Shown here: piece by piece, positions 1 to 14,001 of the stretch
Position numbering within the stretch: the first letter of the stretch is position 1
Layout: each line of letters starts with the position of its first letter
DNA from: Phaseolus vulgaris
Lineage: Eukaryota; Streptophyta; Magnoliopsida; Fabales; Fabaceae
Length of the DNA: 64,000 bases
Direction: 5' to 3'
Assembly (NCBI RefSeq): GCF_000499845.2
Contig: NC_023753.2
Coordinates: forward strand, 4,114,791 to 4,178,790
Notes under the pieces: generated by a model
Databases searched by the model: none
What the model was told of the DNA's origin: nothing
Seen by the model: only the letters and a program-made list of their open reading frames with translations
Made by a program: the position numbers and the translations under genes

Positions 1-29
1 TATTTTCTTCAGAAAAAGAAAAACATTAC

Positions 30-2281
30 TGCTATCATTCACTTCCTGGACATCCTCACGGTTTTTTCTTTGCCTTCTTCGCCACCAACAGCATCCTATA
101 AACAAAAGCGCCGCCAAAATAGCAATAGGGATAACAATTGCCACAACCATCAATATACTTTTGCTACCTGCCCAAGGAACCTCTTTTAAAACATGCAGAA
201 AAAAAAGAGAAAAAGACCAATACTATTCAAACCACAATAAAATACTATTTTTCCTAAATTAGATATTTGATAAATTAAATATTTTGGTTTAACTTCTTTT
301 TTATTGTCTGTGTCCCTTTTATTTCTCATATATTTATCAAGTTAAAACAAGTATTACATGATATGGAGATATTATTAAACAAAGAATATGCATTAAATCC
401 CTTATTTATACTTATAAGATATATCATCATATTTAAAAAAAACATAGAAGTTATTATGATAAAAAAGTTTTAGAAATAAGTTAATAGAGTTAACCTAATA
501 AAGAACGAAACAAAATAAATATTTGTTCAGAAATTTAAACAAAAGTCTAATAGTTGCTCAAATACAAAGTTAAAAAAAAATCAATTAAATTAATTATATA
601 TTAAAGATTATACTTTTTATTCTATCATATCCATAAATACCTGTGGCCCCAATATAATAGAACCAACTTCCTCCTTAAAGACCACAAAAACTGAATCACA
701 AAACAACGTTGACTTAAGAATGAAATTAGTAAAAAAAAATAAAAAAATAGTAGACTCTTAAAAATTACTATTACTGGACAGTTTAAATCTCTTTTATACT
801 ATCATTCAATTATAAATTATCCTATTAAAAATCATGTTACTTATTTTAATTTTACATTTGTCTTAATTTTCAAACAAAAACATGTATCATTAAATTCCCT
901 CATATATGTAACTATACAACTTAACTGTTATTTAAGGGAGAAAAGATCATAAATATAGTGAAAATCACATGAAAATGAATGTAACTAGCACTTGAAAAAT
1001 CTAATATATTATTTACTCATTTTTTTCAAACGTTAATTATAATTCATAGTATGTATGAAATAAATTTGAACTTGAATAAGTACAAATTATTCAATATTAT
1101 GACTCAAAATTAAAAATAATCACAGCTTTTGGAATGACCAAATTGGCAAAAAGTTTAAAAGATAAATAAGAAAATATTTTTTTTAGATAAAAAATAAAAG
1201 TGAATGTCAAAACAAGATAAAATTATAACTACGATAATTTCTTATAGATTCATCACAAAAATTTCTGTACACTAAACAATGTATCAAAATTATATAATAA
1301 ACTAAAAAGCAGAAAACTTAAAAAACTGAAGAATGAAAAAGGAGATTAATGTACTGAGTTAAATCGTTTTAGAACTACTGAGAAAAACAATGGATGAAGA
1401 AACTTTGCTTAGGGGAGAAGACTCATTCTCAGTGGAATTGTATACCTGAAGAAGACTCATATAATATGCATACCTGAAGAAGGAATGAGAATCATCGCAG
1501 TGGAATTGTATAAAAAGGGATACAGTTGGTATCTGATGCTACATATGGGAAGCAGAAGCCTTGCTCCTCCGCTTCCGTTGCAACACGACGGAATACTTGA
1601 AATTGCGTTTTCAAAGCACGCCGCACAACTACCACTAGTGGCGTCAGGCTCGCACTGCGCCATTCCGTACAGCGTTTGCGCGCTCGTCACACTCACCGTA
1701 CCTGCAGCGAACTTCTTCTCTCCCATGGAACTCGCCGAAGCTTTTTCCTCCAAACCTTTTAACAAGCTCAACAGTAATTGGTTGAACTGGTCGTGATTTG
1801 AGTTAACGATGCTTCCTTCGTCGTTGAGGGTAAACTTGGGAACCATGTTATCATATTGGAAGGTGCTGTTGGAGTAGATTAGCGTACACTCATCGTACCA
1901 GATATAGGACTCGGTATTATTGGGACAGAGGCGCGTTATGTTCGCTGCTGCGGCGGCGATGCAGCTGTGGCAGACGGTTTCGTTGACGTCGCCACGGCAG
2001 AGGAAACGGCCGTCGATGTCGTCGGGGGTGCCTTTAGCGACGGAGGTTCGGAGGAAACCGTTGTTGGAGGGGAGGGAGGAGTTTGAAACAAGAGAAGAGA
2101 GAAGGGTATTCAAGTTAGACATAAATTTGGTGTCGGATGCGTAAGAGTTTTGGTCGGAGTTTTGGTCGGAGCAGAAGTGGGCACTGTAAACGGGTGGTGA
2201 TGCAGTTGCATGAAAGAGCATACATAACAGACATAGTGATTGAAGCGTTAACGAGGTTGCACAGAAGTTGGAGACTAGCAT
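30..2281 (-). CDS. Cysteine-rich receptor-like kinase (CRK), 5' part only; kinase exons lie beyond the left edge
   Basis: Two exons are visible: 1474-2281 (signal peptide plus two DUF26 domains) and 30-167 (membrane helix). The N-terminus is a hydrophobic signal peptide. DUF26 domain 1 has the C-X8-C-X2-C signature CRGDVNETVCHSC and domain 2 has CEPDATSGSCAAC, followed by a CC pair and a YPF end. Exon 1 ends CAG|GTATGC in phase 1; exon 2 starts after GGGCAG and encodes a helix (SILMVVAIVIPIAILAALLF) followed by a basic stop-transfer WWRRRQRK, ending before GTAATG in phase 1. Both junctions match the complete CRKs in the window, so the kinase exons are expected just to the left. Intron 1 is long (168-1473) and AT-rich. 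A 12-bp duplication in exon 1 gives a SDQNSDQN repeat. The family is certain; completeness cannot be judged. Confidence 0.9.
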
Positions 2282-5235
2282 GTTGGATTGAAGAATTAAT
2301 CGGAGAAATTGTGTAGCTTATGTTTTAAGATTATGATAATGGAAAACCTTTGTTGTTATGTTCTGTGTTTAGATATTCTAGCTTCATTTTGGACCGGAAT
2401 GAATGACAACCATGTGATTATTGAGTGGGGGCTTTTGCCGTCATTATTGCAGATAAATGGACATTTTGTTGACTAAAAAGTCGAGCAAGGAAAAAAAAAT
2501 AATACTTAGGACTTTGTCATCTCTTAATAATGGTTTTGAATTTATATATATAATAAGTATATATTCAGAAAATTATTAATATATATTTTATAATTTGTAT
2601 TTTAATTTTTTTTAAAGCTAGAATTCCTGATTTCCTACCTTTCGTGTGGTCTTCTTCGCTATAACAAATGTATCGTCCTCTGATTTGTGTGGACTTTCAC
2701 TGCAACCACTGCTTCTATGCATGCTCCTTAAAAGCACTTTGTTTACTTATAAATATAAATTCTAAATTATTTAATTTTTTTCATAATAAAAAATTAAAAT
2801 AAATAAAATTTTGAAATTATTTAAAAATTTAAATAAATATAAATCTTAAATTATTTAATATCCTATTTAAATACAAATATAAAATAAATAAAATTTAAAA
2901 TATATAAAATAAATAAATAAATTTAAATTATTCAAAATTATAAATAATACAATCCTAAATTATTTAAATAAAAATCTTAAATTTTAATTTTTATCCTGTA
3001 TTTGTAATAATTATTATTTAAGATAATTATATTATCTCTGGTACTATAAATAATTAAATATTAAATCTTAACTTTATCAATATTATTATTTTTATATTTA
3101 TTTATATTTTATAATTAATACTATTAATTATTATTATTTATTTTATTTTTTATTGTTTATTTTTATTAGTAATGTTATTAAATATTTTTATTATATAAAA
3201 GAAATTAGGTTTTATTTTTCTTTCTCATTCTACTGCTTCTCCTTTTATTTCTACTTTTATTTATACTTTTACTTCAAGTGGACAACTAGAATTAGGTCCA
3301 AGAACATTCAACTCATCAACCACCACCCTCAAAATCCCAATTCCCACTCCTCCCAAAATATTAAAAAAAAATTGATAAATCCGTCGCGGTGGAGTTATGA
3401 TTTGAATTTCGTTTATGGGTATATTGATCTGTTTAACTGTGTAATGTTTGGTGTAGAAGGTGTGAGTCCTGTTTTTAGTTTTCGTTTTCGTTTTAGGGTA
3501 GATGGTATCTGTTTGATCATGTAATGCTGGTGTAGTGTTCCTGTTTTCGTTTTTAGGGTAGACGGTATGTGTTTGGCCGTGTAATGCTTGGTGTAGACGG
3601 TAGACGGTATAGGTAAACAGTCTCTCTTTGGCCTTTGGCGGTGTAATGCTTGGTGTAGATTGTCTGGGTCTCTATTTTCGTTTTTTGGGTACAAGTCTCT
3701 ATTTGACCGTGCAATGCTTGGTGTAGACGATCCAGTCCTGATTTTGTTTTCGTTTTAATATACCTTTTTATGCTCTCTCTTCTTATTCTCTGTTCTTTTT
3801 CTCTCTTCCTCGCCTTTCTATTTGTTTCTCATTTTTGACAAGATATTTTCTTTATGTTGATTATTTTCTTTTATCATGATGTCTACCAAGTGGCAACCCA
3901 CCAACATCTCCACCTTCGCCTGAAATGCACCTAACCATTCACTAAAAGCAGAAGCATTTCAGTGATTTCACTGATGTCACTTTCCTCTCATTTCTCTTCA
4001 GAATAGAGCCCCACGCAAATCCTTGATTGTCCTTCTTCCTTAACGGGAAAAAGTAACATTGTCTCCTCAAAATCCCTCTTAGTGTACAGTACATAAGTGA
4101 AACGCACAAATGCAAGTTAACCCAAAAGAATATAGGCAATCGAAACACAAATTCCTCTTCGCTTAGTTTCGTGTTTTCAACTCGCGTTGGGAACGAGCTC
4201 CCATTAAATCGACCAAACATGGATGACACTGCTGATCCTAGGGATCTATGAAATTTCTAAAAAAGTTATTTAGAGAAAATAGAAAGGAATTGCCTTTAGT
4301 ACTTCTTTGTGTTAAAGGTATGATGGGTAAAATGAAAAGGAAGAGATTTCTTTGACATTAGACACAACAGTAAAAACAATCACTTCACTATATTATAATA
4401 CTATTATAATATTTAAAATTAAAAATAAATTAAATATAATTAAAATATAATTTTATTAAGTTTAGATAATATTATTTTCTACTCGGTATGTTGTTAACAT
4501 ATCACTACTCCAATGAGAATATCTTAAGGAGACATTTAAACCATAACTTAAATGGATGAAACAAAAAAAAGGTCTACTTTAATTTAGATACAACTGATCT
4601 ACTTGATCAAATTCACTTTACCAGTTTTTTGCATCAATTTATATCTATTATATTAAATCTATAAGGTTAAGTCAAACTCGTACCACACTGAAAAATATCC
4701 ACAAAATTGAACAGTAAGTCCTGACTTTTCAAACTTAAGGCATGGCCCTGCCATAGAATGGGACCTCAATTTCCTTGCACAAGGCTCTTTGAAATGCTCA
4801 CAACAGTCAAAGCTATATACTTTATTAAACCGAGACTATAGGCTGCATAAACTATGAACCCAGTTTGACATCAGAACCATAATTTAAAGTGATCTACCAT
4901 TAGGATTATACACTAGCTAGTATCTGTATTGCAGTTCTGGAGAGCTAGATACTTGCATTTAGGAGCACTAACTTTAACCAGCATAATGCGGGCAAGAAAA
5001 AATAATCCCTCATCAAATCAACCCAATGCTTCAAAACCAACATGGCTCAGGATTGTAAATTATTCAGGTATTTATCTTGCTTTATCTACTCTGCATGTTC
5101 ATCCAGCACGAAGCATGGATAGGATTCCTTTAATATTTACTTTACAAATCTGCTAGAATAGTACAACAGATACACCATAGTTTGACAAGATTTCAGCATA
5201 CACTAGATTGATTGAAGAAAACTTAAAATCATCAT
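2282..5235. other. Intergenic region with minisatellite and shared 3' flank; no gene recognised
   Basis: Between two CRK genes. 2282-2500 is the promoter side of the left-edge CRK and contains a TTGAC W-box core near 2466. 2530-3190 is very AT-rich. 3420-3770 holds a degenerate minisatellite, listed separately. A 95-codon minus-strand ORF at 3942-4229 lies in less AT-rich sequence; I recognise no domain in it and do not call it a gene. 4680-5235 is similar to the DNA 3' of the next CRK copy, so it belongs to the tandem duplication unit. Confidence 0.7.
3420..3770. repeat. Degenerate minisatellite, about five units
   Basis: The phrase GTGTAATGCTTGGTGTAGA, or a close variant, recurs near 3440, 3520, 3580, 3646 and 3709. 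The units are separated by GTTTTCGTTTT-type stretches and GTAGACGGTA words, giving units of roughly 60-80 bp. Unit length and sequence vary, so this is an old, diverged tandem repeat. No coding role is seen. Confidence 0.65.
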
Positions 5236-8116
<2,881 letters not shown>

Positions 8117-8230
8117 CTCGAAGAGGTAAAATAAGTAGATTTTGTTCTGACACTTAATGTTTCAGTGTAATTATCAGATTCTGGTGGGGTGGATGATGAT
8201 GATGAGTCTTATAATGACGAGTATTGTATA

Positions 8231-8240
8231 CAAGTCAATG
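8231..8240 (-). promoter_or_regulatory. W-box-like motif upstream of tandem CRK copy A
   Basis: On the gene strand this reads CATTGACTTG, containing the WRKY-binding core TTGACT, about 115 bp upstream of the start codon. The identical 10-mer lies upstream of tandem copy B, and near-copies lie upstream of the genes starting at 20196 and 59989. Function is inferred from motif and recurrence only. Confidence 0.45.
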
Positions 8241-8590
8241 TTAGCTAACGCCAAAGACTTTACCATTTTGCTAAAAGTTAAATCAAATATTGTAAATTTT
8301 GAACGATTTGAAGAAAATCAAACAGTGTCTCTGTTTTGTGTTACAGTTCTATAAAAAAAAATGATTAAAGTACTGAATAGTTTGGCGGAATTTACCTGAT
8401 GTTGATGCGTTAAGTGTAACACAAATTCGTAAAATAAAGTATCTTTGACAACTGTTCTTGAGCTGATGCAAGGAAAGGACCAGTGTGGGAGGTGGGTAAA
8501 ACAAAAATACTCGTTACATAGGTGCGAACTTGGATTTTTCCTTTTTAAGTTTCGCGCAATAAGTATTGTATTTTTCGACTTTTTATTTTT

Positions 8591-9179
8591 GGCTTCTTCT
8601 TCCTCCACCCCTACATTTTTCTTCCTGCACCCCCCACAATTTACTAAATTTCAAAACTGGTCTTAATCTTTTATTTGAAAAAGGACACCGTGATTACTGA
8701 AAATAGGGATTTGGGAGTGTGCTACGGATTCATCAATTCGAAACTGAATAAGTTTTTTTTTCCAAATGAGGGGGTGTTCTGGAAGCAATTTTTGAATAAA
8801 TTATTGATTTCCGGATTCCTGAATCCGGAAGCCTAATTCTGTTACGGATTCGTGAATCCAGAATGTTTTTTTTTGAATTACGGAATTCTGAATCCATAAT
8901 GCATATTTCTGTTACGGATTGGTGGATCTGGAATGCTTTTTTTGAATGATAAATTTTTGAATGTGAAATGCATATTTTGAATTACAGATTAGTGGATTCG
9001 AAATTTTACTGGAAGTGCAAATCCGAAATTTTTCCGGATTCCATAATCCATAATGCAAAAAAATAAATACAGTTCAAGTGCATTTTAGGGTTTTTAAAAA
9101 ATAATTGGGACAATTTAGTCTTTGCATAACATTGTGGGAGTGTAGGAAGAAAAATGTAGGGGTGCAGGAAGAAACTACC
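8591..9179. mobile_element. Non-autonomous Mutator-like DNA element with 9-bp target duplication
   Basis: The left end (8591-8640, starting GGCTTCTTCTTCCTCCACC) is inverted at the right end (9131-9179; its complement starts GGTAGTTTCTTCCTGCACC), giving terminal inverted repeats of about 49 bp. TTTATTTTT flanks both sides (8582-8590 and 9180-9188), a 9-bp duplication typical of Mutator-like elements. The 589-bp interior has no transposase and carries six or seven imperfect palindromes of the form GGATTC-N-GAATCC. It sits about 475 bp upstream of the start codon at 8116. Confidence 0.75.
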
Positions 9180-9739
9180 TTTATTTTTTTCTTTGTAGCT
9201 TTCTACCATGTAATAGATATCTAATTTAAATGTTATCATTAATTTTAAAATTCCAACATAAAATAATATTTTGAAATTTTAGAAGATAAAATCATATTTT
9301 GAAAGTTTATTTAAAATATTTATTTCACTTTTATATTTTAAAATTACTTTGCTTGAGATGTGAAGTATTTGACATTAATAATTGACTTTGATAAATATAG
9401 TTTTCCTTTCTTTTTAGGTACATATAAGTCTTGATAGAGATGATTTAGAATATAAGTATGAAAGACATTTCGGACTCAAATTAGTATTTTTTTTTTTCAA
9501 AATAACCATGTGTGTGGTCTTAACAATAATTTATATTTTTAGGACATTCGAAATAGGTTAAATTGCAAGACATGAGTCCAAATCCTTTTTTCAAAATACT
9601 TCCTTGACTTTGAAGTTGTTCGGTTTTAAAGAAAGTATGTTCTTGATATTGTAAATAATGTTGCCATGCTAACTTGTAAGTCTGTTTCTACTCTCATACA
9701 TGATGAAACAAGACTGCATCAAAATTTTGATCTCTCTTG

Positions 9740-10460
9740 GTGATACGGTGCCTTAGTTTTTCAAAGACTCATCGAATAGTTGATTTATTTGATGGAAATC
9801 AGGCTAAACATAATCTTTGTTATTCAAAAATTTCAATCAATTTATGTCTAAACCTACTTCTGCACATAACAAGCTACTAATTATATTCTCGATATATCAA
9901 GTAAGCATTAGATTTTGGTTTCTTCTTTTCTTCAACTAACACTCCTCGATTCTCAATTGAAGGCTTTTAGTTATTCTTATTGGATTGAATACATTGATGC
10001 AAGAAGATTCTTTACATGTTATGGAATCAACGAACAAACAATATTATATTATAATTCTTCAAAAACTTGAATATTGAGTTTTAGCTAGTATCACCTGTGA
10101 ACTTTAGTGAATTACCTAATTTTCACGTGAAATACAATCAATCAACTCTCTTATCTCTTCATATTATTGTCAATCTGATGTTTTGATGTTACATGAACAA
10201 CGCACTAAATATACTAAAATTGATCGTCACATTATGCATCAAATAAACCCAAGGTCAATTTCATTATTTGGGGAATGCACTAGTATCGATTATTGCGGTT
10301 TGAAAAAGGAACTTCATTCTATAGTAGCAAGCAACACTCCTGTTATCTTGACATTTTGCACCCTCAAAACAACTTCCCTTGGAACAAATTTAAAAATCAT
10401 CTTACCTAATCATCTCAAAGAAATTTCCGGCCAAAAGGCTAGAAGCTTTTTTATATAAAG
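9740..10460 (+). pseudogene. Decayed Ty1-copia pol (end of reverse transcriptase into RNase H)
   Basis: Successive broken plus-strand reading frames keep the order of copia pol landmarks: RLI-LIYL...IIFVIQKF near 9770, QFMSKPTSAHNK near 9840, a YIKG-like and FSYSDWIGCIDARRF-like stretch near 9890-10010, and YCQSDVLMLHEQRTKYTKID near 10170-10220, corresponding to the family's LHERTKHIEID region. Frameshifts and stops throughout show it is dead. No LTRs were identified around it. Confidence 0.6.
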
Positions 10461-11315
10461 TTTTGATATGTTGAGTATCACTACATACAAAAGACATGTC
10501 ATGTAAATTATCATTCATTATATTATCTATAATTTGCAGCATATCAAAATAGTACAAAAAATAATACAAACATGACATATCAAAATTAATCCTCATAACA
10601 CTTGACAAATCAAACTATCATATATGGAAAATTATTAATGCCTCAAGGGTCTATGTACAACTGGACTGGGGTGGATTTGTTCTCCTAACAGAGCAGATCA
10701 ACAACTCTCTGGATATGAGAAGATGTTCGGTTATGACTTTTCGCCTATCCTTTTACATTTCAAGATTTAAAGAGAGAAGTGTCTCTTTCAATAAATGGTT
10801 TATTCAAACTCTACCACACTGAAATGTGTCTGCAAAAATGAACAGTAAGTCCTCAATATTCAAACTTCTGGCATGCCCCATTAGAATGGGCAACCTCACT
10901 TTCCTTGCACAAAACACGAGTTTTTACTTATAAGGCTCTTTGAAAGACGGTCGCAACAGTCAAAGTTGTATATAGTTTCATATACTGGGATTATATAGCA
11001 TGCATAAATTCTCAATCCAGAGCCAGTTAACGTCACAATCATAATTTGAAGTGATCTGTTGCAGTATTGGAGAACTAGATACTTGCATTTGAGCATGATG
11101 CAGACAAGAAACAAGAATCCATGAGGAAATCAACCCCTATGCTTCAAAAGAAGATTGGTCTACATTTTCATCCAGCATGAAGTATTTTAAACAGAACCCT
11201 TTGAGCCATTTAGGTTTACTCTGTATATCAGTTTGGTACGTTTGAAAGTAACACTATAGTTTGAAAGATTTGATGGTTCACTGGATTGATTGAAGAAAAC
11301 ATTAAAAACAATCCT

Positions 11316-14001
11316 TTACCGAGGGTATAATTCCGTAATGGATACTTCATTCACAGACCATGGAATTGAACTAGTGGTAGACTGGTTGGTGGTAGACTGA
11401 TCAGAGTCAAGCCCTGGGTTTAGCCTGTTAGGACTTCTTCCACGCAGGAAAGATGCTGGTTGTCGTGGCATTGACATGGTAACTGAATAACTGTTCAGCA
11501 TAAGTGCAATGGTGGCCATTGATGGTCTGTCAGATGGACTCTCCTGAACACATAATAGACCAATATGGATGCATCTATTTACTTCATTTCTTGAATAAGA
11601 ACCTCTCAGAGTTGGATCCAGAAACTCCATAGGTGTTTCCTCTGTCCAATGCTTCCAAGCCTGTGGTAGTGAAATGTTACTATTTAAACTATGAATATAT
11701 AATTTCCTCACCCACTGAAATAGTGTGTAACTAAGAAAAAATTACTATTATTTATACTCACAAGAGTTAAGAGGTCATCAGCGTGTTTCGATTGATACAA
11801 ACCAGCATTCTTCTTGCCACTCACAATCTCCAAAACTAAGATACCGAAGCTGAACACATCTGATTTCTCTGAAAATTGTCCACGCATTGCGTATTCGGGA
11901 GACATATAACCACTGAAAAATAACAATATAGTCAGCAATTAGAACTGAACAATAATTTTTTTGAAAAAACATACATTTTTTTCCTTATTCTTAACTTAAG
12001 TAACGATATGTTAAAATATGGGAGAAGATAAACATAGACATTATACTTACTATGTCCCAACAATTCTTCCTGTCTGTACTTGAGTTTGATCTGCCTCGAA
12101 AATTTTTGCCATACCAAAATCTGAAATCTTTGGATTCATATTTTGATCTAGTAAAACGTTACTAGCTTTTATATCCCGATGTATAATTCTAAGTTGAGAA
12201 TCTTCATGTAAATAAAGAATTCCTCGAGTAATACCAACTATAATGTAGCGTCTTGACCAATCTAACTCTCTTTGCTTGACAGGGTCTACAATGTTTGCAA
12301 AAAGGAAATACCTATATTAGCAATAGGAAAGTGACTAAAATTTCCGATTACACAACTGTTAACTTCCTTCAACGTGACTGATGTTTAATAAGGATAAAGG
12401 TATCATCCATCATGTGAATAAATGAAGTGATTCTGCTTATGAGGTATTATATCAGTCTATTTAGGGAAATTAATCACAGTAGAAATAGTACATACCAAAT
12501 AGAAAGTGATCAAGGCTTTTGTTTGGTATATATTCATAGATAAGAATCTTTTCCTGGCCCTCCAAGCAAAATCCCAATAATCTCACTAAATTTCTATGTT
12601 GAAGCTTGGCCACAAGGGCAGCTTCATTCCTGAACTCTACTGCACCCTGCAAGGAAGTTACTGACAACCTCTTCACTGCTATCTCTTGTCCATTAGAGAG
12701 GACACCCTAAAACAAGCATTGGAATAGACCAGTTAACTACTTTACCTTAAAATGAATTATGTGGTACTCATAATTTAGCACAAAAACGTTTCACACCTTA
12801 TAAACCACCCCAAATCCGCCACGGCCAATCTTGTTTTCATCCGAGAATCTGTTTGTGGCAGCTTCAACTGTAGCCATGTCAAATTGCAAGGACTCCACAT
12901 CAGTAAGATCATCCACAACTACACAACCAAGAAAGACAGTAATAATCAGCAACCAAATTAAAGTCAATGGAAACAAATTATAGGATACAATCACCTTGAC
13001 CGAGAAAGAGAGATTACTTGAATCCTGGCGAAAAGAACTAAGGTATGTATTACTTGCCCTCTTACGTAGGAAGCAGACGCCAACAATGAGAAGTACAACC
13101 GCAACAACAATTGGGACAACAATCGCCACAATTAACGAAATTCTGCCTTTCCCTGCACGGTTCATCACTTTCTAAGACACCCCAGCAACAAAAAATTAAC
13201 CAAGTAACTGCATTTGATACCTGAAGATGGAGAGAAGAACTCTGGTTGTGTGGAGACAGAGGAAACATTGTAAAACGGGTACAATTCATATCTGACATTA
13301 CAACCCGGAAGCAGGGACCGTGCACCTTGTTTGCGGTCACAGCAGTTTGGAAAGGAACTGATGGCGCTTGAGAAGCACGTGTTACATTCAGAAGTGGACA
13401 AATCGGGAGTGCACTGCGCCAGTGTGTAGATCTTCATTGAGCTCGTGACATTCGCTTCTTTTGTAGAAAACATTTTCCCCGAACTGATAGCTTCTTGTTT
13501 CGCATCATTCAACGTGGAGGCAAGAATATTGTTGAACTGTAAGTAGTCCGAGTCAGGGACGCTTTCTACGTTTAATAAGTTAACCCCTGGGACTATGTTG
13601 TTGAGGACGGAACTGTTGGAGTAGCGCAGCATGCACTCGTCGTACCAGATAATGGACTCTGTCTGGTTGGTGCAGCGTTGAGTGATGTTTTTTGCTGCGG
13701 CGGTGACGCAGTCGTGACAGACGGAGGGTGTGACATCGCCGCGGCAGAGGAAGAGTCCCTTGATCTCTCCAGGGGCTCCGAGTGAGATTTTGGTGCGGTA
13801 GAAACCGTCGTGAAGGGTGGCGTTGGAGACAAGAGATGAGAGGAGGAGGTTCAAGTTGTTTTGGAATGTTGTGTTGGGTCGGTAAAAGGATCCATCTGTG
13901 CAGACATGCGAGCTATATGTTGCAGCTTCACTTGCAAAGTTTAGAAACACAAACAGGGAGAGAATTAGCAACTGGGTTGAACACGATTTCAAGATGCACA
14001 T
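11316..14001 (-). CDS. CRK with two DUF26 domains and a kinase, seven exons (tandem copy B)
   Basis: Exons 13221-14001, 13018-13152, 12797-12918, 12496-12706, 12051-12285, 11762-11912 and 11316-11660 join into 660 codons (659 aa). Architecture matches copy A: signal peptide, DUF26-1 ([13 protein letters not shown]), DUF26-2 ([13 protein letters not shown], with the FPNCC pair present), membrane helix, and a kinase with [29 protein letters not shown] and SPEYAM. Exon 5 is three bases shorter than in copy A (SRRYIIVG against SKRYKIIVG). Intron 1 is only 68 bp against 256 bp in copy A. Near-identity in exons 4-7 and the shared 3' flank mark a tandem duplication. No disabling change was found. 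Confidence 0.93.

Larger units (their letters stand above)
8117..11315. other. Intergenic region between the tandem CRKs; transposon-rich
   Basis: 8117-8400 is the promoter of tandem copy A. A Mutator-like element (8591-9179) and a decayed copia pol (9740-10460) are listed separately. 9190-9730 and 10470-10800 are AT-rich with nothing recognised. 10811-11315 resembles 4680-5235 and is the 3' flank shared by the two tandem CRKs. Confidence 0.7.

Noticed and set aside
1485..2144. Plus-strand ORFs inside the left-edge CRK ectodomain exon
   Set aside because: Antisense shadows of a well-supported DUF26 exon; no domain and no splice logic of their own.
3942..4229. 95-codon minus-strand ORF starting MSSMFGRF
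   Set aside because: Less AT-rich than its flanks, but there is no known domain and no promoter or exon partner I can support; mentioned only in the intergenic entry.
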